64,000 nt of DNA from NCBI RefSeq assembly GCF_032884065.1, contig NC_088880.1, positions 31,213,298 to 31,277,297 on the forward strand, written 5' to 3'. A model generated the notes under the pieces. It was not told the origin of the DNA. It worked only from the letters and a program-made list of their open reading frames with translations, and ran no database searches. The stretch comes from Artemia franciscana. Taxonomy: Eukaryota > Arthropoda > Branchiopoda > Anostraca > Artemiidae. Of this stretch, positions 24,090 to 35,319 are shown piece after piece. Both the position numbers and the translations under genes were made by a program. Within the stretch, counting starts at the first letter, position 1. The number at the start of each line of letters is the position of its first letter.

Positions 24090-24290
24090 ACTAGTTGCGG
24101 TAGTAGTGGGAGTAGTACTGGTAGTAGAAGCAGCATTAGCAGCAGTAGTATCAGCATTAGTAGCGTACAAATATTGCCTGAATGGTTCATTAGTCATCCT
24201 CTTCCTTATTTCCTGTATCTCCCAACTAAATACCCTCAGTTATTCTTGAATTATTCCCTTTTGACAACCTGTACTCGCATAACGAATTTT
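24090..24290 (+). repeat. trinucleotide-tail module (AGT/AGC)n plus conserved 3' block, copy 1
   Basis: A degenerate run of AGT, AGC and GGT triplets (24095-24165) leads into GCGTACAAATATTGCCTGAA and a later CCTTTTGACAACCTG. Related modules are at 36075-36200, 50450-50560, 53455-53600 and 53745-53990. At 50450 the run directly follows the stop of an RTE-like ORF2, so these modules are probably bare 3' ends of that retroelement family. Confidence 0.55.
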
Positions 24291-24639
24291 ATTAGTTTAA
24301 CACCTTAACTAATAATGCTGCCAAGTAAGTAACGCAATCTATCTGATCTGCAACATCACCTCTTCATATTCACTTATTCCCACATGTAGTGACTCAGTTA
24401 TCTCTTCCCCCAACATTTTCTTAAATGTTCTCCTCAATATCCTCAGTCTTAGTAGTAGTCACTGCAGAAGTAGTAGCTATAGCAGCAGTATCGTTTCAGA
24501 ATTCAAAGTGAGAACATATAAAACCGGATATCTAATGAACATTATTAAATCATCTCCGACGAGTACACATCTCAGACAAAGGGTATTGTTTGCCCCAAGG
24601 CAGGGTTCTGCGTCAGTGAAATGTCAATTAGATTTTTAC

Positions 24640-25740
24640 ACTGTCCTGTTTTGAATTTGTTGAACGATCTATGAAAGTTGGAGTGAAATTCGACAAGATA
24701 GTGGAATCGTGTTGCGAATTTTTCAGTCACGATGATATTATTGTCCCCAAAAAGACATTGTATGAGGAGGTAGTACACGACGAGCGATGTATCAAGCATC
24801 TAAACGATGAATATAATGTCATGGATATTGGCACATTGCTGTACAAGTGTAGTAAGGCAAAGCAGCAGCTACTGAAGTTCCTTATTTATGAACCATGAGA
24901 ATTCCCAGCGTCATCTGAATTAATTGAGGCTTGAATTACTTCTGCGGTTAACCAAATGTGACGAATGCAGGACAATTTTATGCGTTGTACATCTGATGTG
25001 GCTTCTCATCCCTGAGATGGGGTCCCTCAGGGATCCCTGAGATCCCTGAGATTTTTTATCTCATCCCTTCCCATTTTAATGAGAAGCCAGTGGCTGCACC
25101 CCCGTCCTATGCCGTAATAGTAAACAATCAACCGAAGTCCTTATCATCTCATAAAACACGTTAAAATGCAATCGAATCCGGGGTTGGCCTGGAGCAGTCC
25201 GGTGATACTGAGATCCACCAAGGAAAGTCTGAGCTTCGTGTCCTAGTTAACTGCTCAAATAAAGCTGAAGAAATTGCAAGTTCGTTGAAAAAAATCGACT
25301 CGGATATGTCAGTCAAGGTGAAGGCAAAAGAATTTGTGGGCCTTATTAAACTCGTTCCGGGGTATTCAAACCCTTGCTCAAAGATTTAGTAAAGAATTTT
25401 CAGAAAGCTGAATGCTGCGGGATAAGTTGAGGTTTTAAGCTATATTTTCCTGAATTACTCTACCAGGAACCCCGAAGCTTGGGTACGAAAGACTCCCAAT
25501 CGAATTATATCGTGTTCTTCCGCGTAGATATTTTCAATGCCAATAAGCTGATGGTCACCTGGCAAAGAATTGTCCAAACTCTACGGTTTGCTCCCATTGT
25601 GTGGAGGAGGGGCATGATAGTCCGAAGGCTTCTCCCTGTCAAAAGAATATGAGATGTACCGTATGCAAATCAGATAGGCATCATTTTTACTCTGTCTATT
25701 GTCCAGAAAATAGAAAACAAAGCAATGGTTGTGGAACTTA
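24640..25740 (+). pseudogene. family A ORF1 (gag-like), second copy
   Basis: The first part (24671-24898) is open and reads KTLYEEVVHDERCIKHLNDE and NVMDIGTLLYKCSKAKQQLL, matching the ORF1 remains at 17224-17472. After frame breaks, 25200-25400 has LRVLVNCSNKAEEIASSLKK. The cysteine region at 25536-25705 carries GHLAKNCPN, then CSHCVEEGHD, then CTVCKSDRHHFYSVYC, the standard row of gag zinc knuckles. The first knuckle is damaged by an in-frame stop. ORF2 follows immediately. The protein would package element RNA. Stops and frameshifts make it inactive. Confidence 0.7.
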
Positions 25741-25744
25741 AATG

Positions 25745-27620
25745 GTAAAGTTTAAGAGAAGCTACCACTGCTAGAAAAGATTTGAAGGAAATCGGATGTT
25801 TTGTGTCTACAAGAACATTTTTTATTTCAGGAGAAGCTTGGTCTTCTGAATATGTTGAATGGGTCGTTATTCAGTTCCCCAGCTAACCAACGAAAAGTGC
25901 GCGGCCGCCCTTCTGGAGGTATAGCTATTATCCGCAAACATCAGCCATAATTATGAAGAGTGCGGATTACTTTATTAGTATTCAGATGAGCGATCTCGTC
26001 GTGATTAAGATTTATTTGACTACAAATTCTGGAGATAAGTCTTCCGAAAGAAGGTTTCATACTGCAGTTCGACTTCTCGCTAAATGTGTCAAGCAGTCCC
26101 CTCGGAAGAAGTCTCGCTGTCTAATAATAGGGGACTTTAACTGTAATTTGGCGGATGAAAAGCGTTCTTACGCTCAACTCATCAAAAGTATGTTACCGGA
26201 ATATTTTACCCTGTTGCGAAAAGACAAACTGTATTCGTACATTTCTACCAGTAATACTGTGACAAACTTGGATCACGTGCAATATTCCGCCAGCGCTAAT
26301 TATGAAGTGACAGTTAGTTCGGAAGGTTTTTACAGCGACCACTTGCCCATTTCCGTAGCTGTTCCTATCCAGGGTCCCAATGTTCAACGTGATCATAAAT
26401 AGTGAAACCGAAAATGTGGGAAAAACAGATCCCTCGCTGTTTCAGCGAGTTAGTGACGAGATTCTTGATAAAATAAGAGTACCATTTCACCTCCTCCAGG
26501 TAAATTCAAATAGTAGCGAGCCAGAGATCCGTCTTCAATTAATTATCTATTGTGACGAGATTATACATGCTGTGATATCTGGAGAGTCCATGGTCAAGAG
26601 TGTTAGAGTAAAAAGCGAAAAATTCGGTTGGTCTTCAAACCCTCTACTTCAAAAAGCGTGCTCTGACTCGAAATTCTGGCTGAGAATCTGGAACGAGTGT
26701 GGCAGGCCAAGATCCAGCGCTGTGAATTCGGTTCGTATATTTTCCAAGCGCAAATTCAACTGTGAACTAAGTCTGCACATGGCAGAGGTGAAAATTAATA
26801 CTGCTAACAAAATCACTGAAAATACCAATTTGATATGGAAGCTACGTTCTAGTCCTTTTGGAGTTCCGAGATCTGGAATTATTCCTGTATCTGAGTGGGC
26901 TAGTCATTTTTCTGAGCAAGTAAAGTGCCCTAATAGTAACGCTCAAGTTGTCTTTGACAAAGAGATTGAAAGTATTATACAGACAAAGCTGAAAGCTGAA
27001 GTAAGAAAACTGAAGAAAAAATCATCATCTGGATACGATGGCCTTTACACCTGACATCTGGATTTGGGTAGTGTCTTGTTATTTGAGCATTTAGCTTTGT
27101 TATTTCAGATGATATTTTGTTCGGGGTTGTACCTGATAATCTTTGTATTGAGGTAATTATACCAATTTTAAAAAATGGTAAATCATGTTTTAGTTGTAAT
27201 TCGTATTGTCCTATTACGGTGTCGAGCGTATGATCAAACATTTTTGAGCTATTGATTATTCATGATGTTCAAAGGATTTTTGTAAGATGTCCCTTTTCCA
27301 GTTTGGTTTTCAACGAGGGCTTGGGTGCTTCCAGGCACTGAGATCCCTTTGTGCGGTATTGATAGATTCTGTTTGGAAATGAGACATTTCGGTTGTTAGT
27401 GCGTATGATATTGCTAATGCATTGGGTTCATTGATTCATTCACAGGTGATATTGGACCTGATTAGGCGTGGGGTTAAAATTGATTTTGTCGGTTTGCTGT
27501 TTTATATGTATTGCCACCTAAAGGTAAGCCTGAAAATTGAGGTGTCAATCGTCCCAGTTGATATCCCTATGTATACAGGTATTAAACAGGTCTCAATTAC
27601 GTCACCGATGGTGTATAATT
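25745..27620 (+). pseudogene. family A ORF2, first half (endonuclease and early RT)
   Basis: The endonuclease begins in broken frame around 25790-25930 (an LQEHF-like start, then RGRPSGGIAIIRKH). It continues open at 25953-26402 with IIGDFNCNLA (catalytic D and N) and FYSDHLPISV (catalytic D and H). The linker 26380-27054 is open and ends in KKKSSSGYDGLY, the first RT block, aligning with KRKSSSGIDN in the minus copy. After that the frame is badly broken, with a last open piece VPMYTGIKQVSITSPM-like at 27560-27620, equal to RT motif B. The sequence stops matching there. RT motif C of the same family resumes 7.7 kb away at 35320. This copy was therefore interrupted between motif B and the catalytic YADD box. 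Confidence 0.8.
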
Positions 27621-27990
27621 GATAAATTAAACCAAAACTTACCAAGTTTGAAGTTTGGTTGTAATTCTACTTCAAAAAAGGACCACCAGCGTAGCTAAGA
27701 GTTCAACTGAGATTGACGTCCGCTCTTTCTTGGATTGACCAAAAATAATACCTGCATTTTAAAGTCCTTGTAGTATGCGATTTTTAAGTTCATGGTGAAG
27801 CACTGAGAGTTCAACGGGAAGGGAAGTCAGGAGGGCAGTTGAACTCTCAGCTACGCTGGTGCTCCTTTTTTAAAGTGGAATTACAGCCGAACTTCAAACA
27901 TGGTAAGTTTTCGTTTAATTTATCAATTCTACTCCAAAGCTTAGCACCTTAGCTACGATTTCGAGTTCAACTGAGATTTTAAAGTCACCA
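27611..27990. mobile_element. foldback element (TAGCTAAGAGTTCAACTGAG family)
   Basis: 27620-27715 and 27838-27945 are inverted copies at roughly 90 percent identity. The left arm reads TTGATAAATTAAACCAAAAC, AAGTTTGAAGTTTGG, then ACCACCAGCGTAGCTAAGAG. The right arm is the same in reverse complement (CTCAGCTACGCTGGTGCTCC, then GAACTTCAAACATGG). A further related piece, CTTAGCTACGATTTCGAGTT at 27950-27975, is inverted relative to 35217-35267. The element sits at the left border of the 7.7 kb insertion in family A ORF2. Confidence 0.75.
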
Positions 27991-28450
27991 TGAACTATAC
28001 CATCACTAACAATCAATAATAGCCAATTTGTAAAAAGAGGCTATTGTGTGAAAATTCAATTGTAGTAAGATGTTTAAAACACACAAAATAAACTGAATAA
28101 ATTCCAAAGACAAATAGCTGTCGTCCACTTTCTATTGGTTTGTCGCAGAGCCTTGCTTTAAGGTGGGGATTGAAGTAGGACTAGTGCTAGGAGCACCACA
28201 AACAATGAGATTTTAACTGTAAGAAATAACAATTCTTATATCCATCTAGAAATAGATGACTCGGACTCAGCAATATGAAGCTGACAGTATGTATGAGAAA
28301 ATGTGTCGTATTAATTTTGATATTGCGTCATTCTAATATATTGGACACAAGGACACAAGGAAAGGCCAAAAGTTTACCACTGATTTGTTGTTGTACGGTT
28401 TCGTTGTTTTTAACAGCACGTTAATTTGAAAAACAAAACTGAAACCGGGC

Positions 28451-29000
28451 CTAAATCTGAACCTTTTCATTAACTGATAAAATCAATAAAATTGCTAATT
28501 TGTGTGTTAGTATTTTTATTTGAAGATTATAAATATACTTAGCTGATAATCTAAAAAGATCGAATAAGCCTTTTACATCCCAAATACTAGAAAGCTTTAG
28601 AAGACAAGGCTGTCTATTAAAGGCACCTCTCACGAGCTTCTGTGATTTAATTACTACCAAATTGAAGACTTGGTAAAGTTGCCAATAAATCACTACTTGT
28701 AGCATTAATGTGCTATATCCAACACCAGAGTGAATAAGCTCCGTAAGGAAGGTCAAGGTCTCTAGCTTAAGCTACCTCTAAGGCTGGACCACATTTCTTC
28801 CACAAAAGTCGACCTTCTTTAATGTAGACCCTTTACTGGTGCCTTTTCGAATCCCGCCATTCATGCATGATAATATCGACTATGGAAGGAGAATATCCTT
28901 GGTAGTAAAGACCTTGCCGAAAATGACACAAACCACTAGGAGTACCGTTTTTGGCAATAGATGATGCAAGGTCAGTTTCTGTTACAAAGACAAAATAAAA
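28451..29000 (-). pseudogene. DIRS-type tyrosine recombinase, N-terminal part
   Basis: On the minus strand, a segment reading RQGLYYQGYSPSIVDIIMHE and then WRDSKRH leads, after breaks, to LTELIHSGVGYSTLMLQ. It ends with SSIWDVKGLFDLFRLSA and LTHKLAILLILSVNEKVQI (28451). This is the order of the N-terminal, core-binding half of the tyrosine recombinase in DIRS retrotransposons, which use it in place of an integrase. The catalytic half (R, H-x-x-R, Y) should follow below 28451, but I could not find it, so it is missing or decayed. The RNase H domain of the same element lies just upstream at 29260-29720. The assignment to DIRS is from motif recognition, not a search. Confidence 0.7.
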
Positions 29001-29259
29001 ATATCCTCTATTAGAAGTATGGGACTTTAACTAAAAGCCTAAATAGTAAGAGATATTAGACTTGTGTGGTCCAATTGGAAAGATCAAAATACCAGTTGCC
29101 TGATCTTTTTCTGCTTTCTGAAGGCTCTTCAGAAGCAAAATAAATGGGGGAGGGTGCATAGAAGAAATGTGTCTGAGGCTTCCAATTCAGTGCAATTACA
29201 TTTACGAAAAACATTTTGGATCTGGTTCCCAAGAAATAAATGGTTCAATCTGAAAATTT

Positions 29260-29720
29260 AATTAGTTACAAACAAGTCAATGTCTATCGACTGGGATACA
29301 AAAGAGTTAATAATTTTAGATATTCAATTACCAGCTTTTTCATTATCAAATTTTCGTGATTCTTCATAAGTGATATTAGCCACTCCAGACATATGTTTTG
29401 CAGTTAACCACCCTTTACCCTGCAAAACCAGCTGCCAAACCTTATTTGCAAAATAATTATAAACTCAAATTTTGATCCTCTCTTTTTATTTATATAAGCT
29501 ATTGCGGTTTTTTTGTCTGAACAAAGCCAGGCATGCATGCCTTTGCTATCCTGAATAAAGCTTTTTAATCCCAGATAAACAGCTTTTGTTTCTAAAACAT
29601 TGATGTCAAATCTTTTTTTTTCTGAGGACAATTTAGGCCTACCTGTGGCCGTTTCATGGAATATTCATCCACAAATGTCCAGGCTAGCTCTGATGCATTA
29701 CCCACAGCCTAGTGTTGTGC
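29260..29720 (-). pseudogene. DIRS-type RNase H domain
   Basis: The minus strand shows DASELAWTFVDEYSMKRPQ at about 29690, then INVLETKAVYLGLKSFI with the acidic residue after INVL, then WLCSDKKTAIAYINKK (29404-29631). After a frame change LTAKHMSGVANI and SQSIDIDLFV follow (29400-29270). These are the successive blocks of the RNase H of DIRS elements: D, E, D, then the H-containing end. Frame breaks separate them. Further down, broken frames continue with FPIGPHKSN-like sequence toward the recombinase at 29000. Confidence 0.7.
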
Positions 29721-29794
29721 ATTATCACACATACATTTTTGCTAACTGATCTAGGTTAAATTGCTTTAGAAGAATGATCGGAAATATCCAACTG

Positions 29795-30862
29795 CTATTG
29801 CAGTTCCAAGCTTACATCGGATGTTAAAGTTAGCTCGGCCGCAAAATTGCCCTGCGCATGTATTAGTGCTTGAGTGCTGAACGACTCCGCTTTCCGGTTA
29901 AAGACACAAATGTCTGCGATAGTTTGGACGGGGAGCCCCGTTCTGCCAGTAGCGATAACGGTATCCCCCCTCTTCTTGCAAATTTTGGTCTTCCAAATGA
30001 TTCTTTCAAATCCACCACGGTTTTGGCTTTGGATGGTGTTTTGGGAACGTCCTTGCAAAAAAAAGAAACTCTGTCACTTTGAAACCAGGAGCACATAAAG
30101 CTGATGCTACCATGGGATCTGGGCTCATTTCGAATATTCATCGAATGAGGCCTTTTTAGACGGAGACCATAATCGGTGATGCCAAGCATGTGAACCTTAT
30201 TTGTTAGGTTTTTGAGAACCCTTTCTTTGATATCGTGATTTTCAAGCTAAAGAATCGTATTTGCTGCATCTAAAACCCAAGACGTTGAGGGAGCAATAGG
30301 CCACTGCACTTGAAGTGCCCGTGATGAGAAAGTAGTCCAAATTTTTACGATTAACCTTGGGAATAACAATTTTATCGATATTCACAGGCCTAGTATGGCA
30401 CTCGATTAAATACTTCAGCTTCCCTATTTCGAGAGGCCCCAGAGACAGCTCTGTGGCCTCTTCTTTTTTTTATCTTGAGACCTTCTTTGGCACCAGGGCC
30501 TTTTTAATTGTATCGTAATTTGACGTGCTTTATTTAAATCTTTTGCCTTTGTGCTTCTCCGGAGAAGCTTTCCATTGTCTGTCATTTCTTCGGTCATGGA
30601 TTTCTTTTGGGGCATGCAGAGCCAGTTCTGGTGGTTCTAGAACCTATTATTGGGCTCCGAGAGCTAGATATTGCGTTCCTAGAACTAATTTCAGGGCTCT
30701 GAGAGCCATTTCAAGCACGACATTTAAACTTGGGGCTGCGAGAGGAATGATTTGTTCTTCGATCATTATCCACTGTTGGTAAGCTTGAAACCAGAACACC
30801 TTGAGCTTAGGCCGATTCTTGAATCGTAGTCGATTCTGGACTAAGAAGCTTTGAAACGACAT
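29795..30862 (-). pseudogene. possible DIRS gag-like region
   Basis: Three open pieces lie in a row on the minus strand: 30862-30647 (ends MALRALKLVLGTQYLALGAQ), 30615-30424 and 30189-29863. The last two are very rich in Lys, Arg and Ser, for example KKKKRPQSCLW, and KFARRGG. A basic, repeat-like, frame-broken region before the RNase H is compatible with the gag of a DIRS element with its RT deleted. I do not recognise it well enough to be sure. It could also be an unrelated insertion. Confidence 0.3.
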
Positions 30863-31189
30863 CCCATACTTTTAGAATTTTTTGTTCCGGCAGGAAAATA
30901 CGCATTGATTGCTAATCTAACATAAAACTAAAAATTCTGTTCGTTGACTTGAAGTAAGAACTACCTTTTCCAGTTGAGTGACAAACCCTCATTTCTGACA
31001 ATGAATTCACTGTTTCATGAATATTGTTTTGACATCCTGAAAATAACCTTCCCAGAAAAGATTAATGATCCAAGTGAACAACAGACAAATACCCTTTATC
31101 AAAGTAGGGAGAAAACTGGTTTTGTGTGTTTTCGCCTGACAAATAATTTGGCATTAAAACCTAGCAATAATCTTCTTCAAATGAAGCCA

Positions 31190-31560
31190 CTTCCAAACAT
31201 CAAGATCAACAAGACTTGAATAATAAAAATTTACAAGGTCAACAGAGGTCAGGTTATATTTTTTGTCATTTAAAGAATTGCTGGCAAAAAGTTTCCATTT
31301 TAAAATGGCATTATTTTAACACTTTTATTTAACTCTTTAAGATTCAGAATAAACCGATAGCCCTTTTTCATTGGACCGTAAAAACGGGAGAAATACTAAG
31401 TATTTGCTTTATTCTGAACTCGGAACTTCAACAATAGCACCTTTATGCAATAAAATATCAAATTTATTCCTTATAGCGTGTAATTCTCCAAAAGTGAAAC
31501 TTTTATTCTTGGTTTTCAAAACTTTCAATGGTGTTTTCTCAAATTCAACCTTATAACCTA
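31190..31560 (-). pseudogene. DIRS-type reverse transcriptase, first half
   Basis: From 31556 the minus strand reads FTFGELHAIRNKFDILLHKG then AIVEVPSSE. After a frame change comes KKGYRFILNLKELNKSVK, then NLTSVDLVNFYYSSLVDLDV with the motif A aspartate (VDL), at about 31240. This is the DIRS/Ty3-like start of a reverse transcriptase, with the small 'ILNLKELNK' block typical of DIRS. The palm end with the YxDD box was not found; the frame is lost below 31190. It belongs to the same or a neighbouring DIRS copy as 28451-29720, but about 1.4 kb lies between, more than expected. Confidence 0.65.
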
Positions 31561-32049
31561 AACGTACAATATTCAAAATATTCAAATCACTGGTTATTGA
31601 CTACCTTTTTGAGAAAGCCTACTCATTCTCCTCATTTTAAAGTTATCAGCCGTATGTTATAATTGGCTAGTGAAATTTACAATAAAATCCTAAAAATTAT
31701 TGGCAGGGTATGCTAAAAATTGCATACCAGCTATTTATGATCCTATTTCTAGAAAACTATTTCAGGGACCTGGTCCCAAACTCTGAATTTTGGGCCTTTT
31801 TTAAGGATCCTGGCCGTGTCTGAATGAGCGCGATATTGCCTTCTGCGCTACTCACGATCATAATCGTCCTCCATGAAATTGTCCAACAAGTCAATCTCAA
31901 TCTTATCATAACACAGTAGAAGCAACTTAAATATTTATACTATGCATCACGAATACGCATTTGTTTGAGTGTTTATACCTTCAAAAACACTCACAGGGAA
32001 TTTAAAAAAACATTATATTAATCAAACACATATTAATCAAACATTAAAT
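31561..32049. other. gene-free spacer
   Basis: No gene was recognised. It contains a short direct repeat of ATTAATCAAACA-type units near 32015-32050, probably the 3' end of the minus-strand element that starts at 35167. Confidence 0.4.
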
Positions 32050-35000
32050 ATTAGTCGCGTCAATATTATTAAAATGACGGGTAAAATATGGAACAAAAGA
32101 TTTGCGGTATCTCTCAGTACTATAGGCTGAGTAATTCAGTAACTGTGGACAATTCTTTTTTATTTGTCGGAGTCGAGTAACTGGTCCTTCAGTTGGGGGC
32201 TCTCAAGGTTGGGTAGTAGATGACAATGAGCTGGGGAATTCAAACAATTCAGTCCAAATCTATATGTTAAGCCATGTCTACGACTACCAAGTGAGTCCAA
32301 ATTGAGTTGTTTCAGTGCATCCTCGTAAGTTGAGTAGTTTTCTCCAAGTATAACTTTCACAGCTCTTTTTGTATCGCCTCAAGTCTATCTGTTTGATCTT
32401 TTGTCAATCTCGGATGCCAAGCAGGTCATGCATACTCAAGAGAAGGTCTAACATAGCTGCAGTATACAGACTTTAAAACCTCAGTTGGCGTACCATATCT
32501 TTTTAGGTTGGAAAATGAATGTAAAAGCGAGGCGCCTTTTTTAGTCAGATAGTCAACGTGCGAATTCCATCTTAAACAATCGTCCAAAAGAATCCTTAGT
32601 TCACAATGCTGTATTAACTAAGAATAATCCTGAGCATAGAATTATTAAGTATTTTAACAGTTTTCTTTGTTGGCAGTATGGAATTATGAGAAGGGTGGTC
32701 GTTACCCTTTAGGAAGGAAAACGTCATATAAGAGCTCTTAGTTTCACTGACCGTCAGTTTTACCTTTCCTAATTCAGCTTTTAGATCATGATAAATTTTG
32801 ATCAAATCAGACTGTTCAGTAGCCGGAGGGCTTAGTCGCAGTGATAAAACAGTTAAACCATCAGCAAATTTAAAACGCTCACGAATTGTTGTTAAAATAC
32901 GGTAAAAAACAATAAGAATAGAAAGTGGGCCTAATTTAGTCCCTTGTGGGGAACCAAAAAAAAAAATTACAAATTCAGATGGCTCATGATCAGGAATTTG
33001 GACACACTGAGATCTTTCAAAAAGAAAACTAGCGAGCATTCGTACAACAAATGGACGGGCACCCATAGCCTTTGCTTCTTCCACAATTACATTATGATCA
33101 AGACTATCAGAAGCCTTAACTGCGTCTGCAAATGATGCATCAACATAGGCCCCATTATTTTCTAAGTGCTGAAGGATAATATCCAACAATGCAACCAAAT
33201 AATGAACAGTACTATGCCCGGATCTAAATCCAAATTGTTGGGGGATCAATATTGTCATTTATATCCTCAAATAAACAATCAAAAATAAAACTTTCATATA
33301 CTTTTGAGAGAGCTGGAGTTTTCGAAATCGGCCTCAGCTCGGTTATATCTTTAGGTGCCTTGCATTTGGGGATAGGCGTTACATACACCTGTTTAAAAAT
33401 ACATGGGAAAACACCATCAATAAAACACTGGTGAAAAATTGCCGTTAAAGGATTAGATAAAAGATCAGCATACTCAATAATCAATTTAATTGGTATCTCA
33501 CTAGGATATCTAGATTTACGAGAATCAAGTGCCTTCAACTTTTTCGCAACTGACCAAATCTCTAGTATAGGGATATTTTAAACTGAATCATTCGGTGGTA
33601 ATTATCTTAGTTGCGGATGAATTTTACAAATTGATGCAAAAAAGTCATTAATTTCACTAGGTAACAGGGGTTTACCATTGACATCTCTCACTTCAACTCT
33701 GGTTACTTTTTTGCAGATAATGTTCTGAACTAAGTCATGGAACCTCCTTGGGTTGGATTTATATATTTTTGCTTATTATTTTAGACCCATGCTGCTTACG
33801 TGAACATCTTATTTTATATACAATTAAATTTCTTACTCTTTTGAAATCTTTTACGGGTCCAGTTAAATGCAATTCGTTTCTCACTTTTATCAGATTCCAA
33901 ATCTATGGTTTATCATTAGATTTCACACATATTTTTTTTTTTGTGGGAAAATTTCACAGTATTTTTCGGACAGTTCCTTACAGAATAAACTTGCCATTTT
34001 GTCACCGTCAGACAATGAGAGTATATCACGCCAGTCACGATCTGTGAGCCATTTCTTGTAGAGATTTACTAGTTCAGGTGTGAAAGGCCTGTACACCACA
34101 CTATTTATTTGTCTATTTGGGATAAAATGATTGGGTGTCCAAGCAACACACAAGTAATCACTCAACCTAATGGGGGTAATGTCGCTGGAGTATTATAATA
34201 TTCAGGACAGTTGCTAAAAATGAGATCCAACATACGGTTTCCTCATTGTGGGCACATTGACAACCTGCTTAAGTGATAGTGAATTACTTAGCCATTTGGC
34301 ATCTAAGTCATTAAAGTCACCACACAATATGATACCAGCATTAGGATACAAGGATCGTACATTGTCAGTGCAATTCTGTAAGTAATTCACAAGGTCTTTA
34401 CGATAGGGGCCATGGGGCGGATAGTAAAGAACACATATCACCAGTGATACCACTTCCTTGGGAAGCTTCTTAGGCCTGCACCACAACTATAATACTTCAA
34501 AACCATGCTTATTTTGTATATTACTGAAAGTGAGAACTCGATTTCTTATAGACGATCGACAAATAATACCATCATCACCACCACGTGTTACTGTAATATC
34601 ATTGGGTGTCATTCTAAGCCCAATCCTTCAAATCCTTCAATCCTTCAGCATATCTTTCAAATGCCACAACATCTTCAGTCGTGGACCATGATTCACAGAT
34701 ACAAGCAATATCAACCAGTTCATTCTTCAAGCAAAGTTCAGCCTTTTCTAATTTGTTCATAAGTGACTGGACATTTGATAATAGTATTTTCGGAAATATG
34801 TAGGGATGAAAGAAGGGCTTTACACTGCGGTCTCGAATCTCCTTGCCAGCACATTGAATCGGTTCCAAGTTGGGATACTCGGAAGACATGGTTTGAGGGG
34901 TGGGTGAATCTTTATTTCTTTGAAATTCCAAACTGGTTGGTTGTTTGTACTGGATATATTGTCGGAAGGCTGGCAGATGTTGGTTCTTGCCAGTTTTTCC

Positions 35001-35167
35001 AAGGTTTCACGAGGAGTGGTTGGTGTGAGGGGGGAGGGATCTGCATTGGCTGATTTAAGACAGGTGGTTTGAGCTTCAAGCTCATAAGTGGGACTGTAAA
35101 TTGTTGTCTTTGGCAACCATGTTTTAACAGAGGTGGAATTTTTCGCTCCCCATTTTTTGAACTTCAC
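32050..35167 (-). pseudogene. CR1/jockey-type non-LTR element, ORF2
   Basis: Reading down from 35167, the endonuclease start KILLSNVQSLMNKLEKAE with ICESWS lies at 34780-34690. It is followed by CVLYYPPHGPYRKDLVNYLQ and ILCGDFNDLD (34400-34290). A linker follows at 34165-33923 and 33750-33560 (NPRRFHDLVQNI). RT blocks come next: PIPKCKAPKDITELRPIS (33370), QFGFRSGHSTVHYL (33230), FADAVKASDSLDH (33115, the motif A D), GSPQGTKLGPLS (32940) and RFKFADGLTVLSL (32870). The last should be FADD, so the second catalytic aspartate is changed to glycine and the enzyme is dead. The C-terminus 32360-32160 reads RRHGLTYRFGLNCL and runs broken to about 32050. It has no ORF1 in this window. It lies inside the insertion that split the family A element. 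Confidence 0.85.
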
Positions 35168-35214
35168 AATTCAGTATTGAAACGTGAGAGCGGACCAAGT
35201 GAGAGCAGACGTCT

Positions 35215-35270
35215 GTCTCAGTTGAACTCGAAAGCGTAGCTAAGGTGCTCCGCTTTGGAGTAAAATACTG
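35215..35270. repeat. arm of foldback family at right border of the insertion
   Basis: CTCAGTTGAACTCGAAAGCG and the following TAGCTAAGGTGCTCCGCTTT (35217-35256) are the inverted counterpart of 27935-27985. They stand just before the reverse transcriptase of family A resumes at 35320. Together with 27611-27990 this puts related inverted sequence at both ends of the inserted DNA. Confidence 0.75.
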
Positions 35271-35319
35271 ATTTACTGTCTAACATACTGATTTTGTGTC
35301 ATGTAAAAGTGACTAAGAC

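Noticed and set aside
23962..24249. Val/Ala-rich and Thr-rich frames on both strands resembling a membrane or mucin-like protein
   Set aside because: They come from the AGT/AGC triplet tract of a retrotransposon tail module.
30647..30862. Host coding exon
   Set aside because: It lies in line with DIRS-type pieces on the same strand and is followed by basic, frame-broken sequence. It was kept only as a weak gag-like candidate.
30974..31556. Plus-strand frames of 60-80 codons
   Set aside because: They are antisense to the DIRS-type reverse transcriptase on the minus strand.
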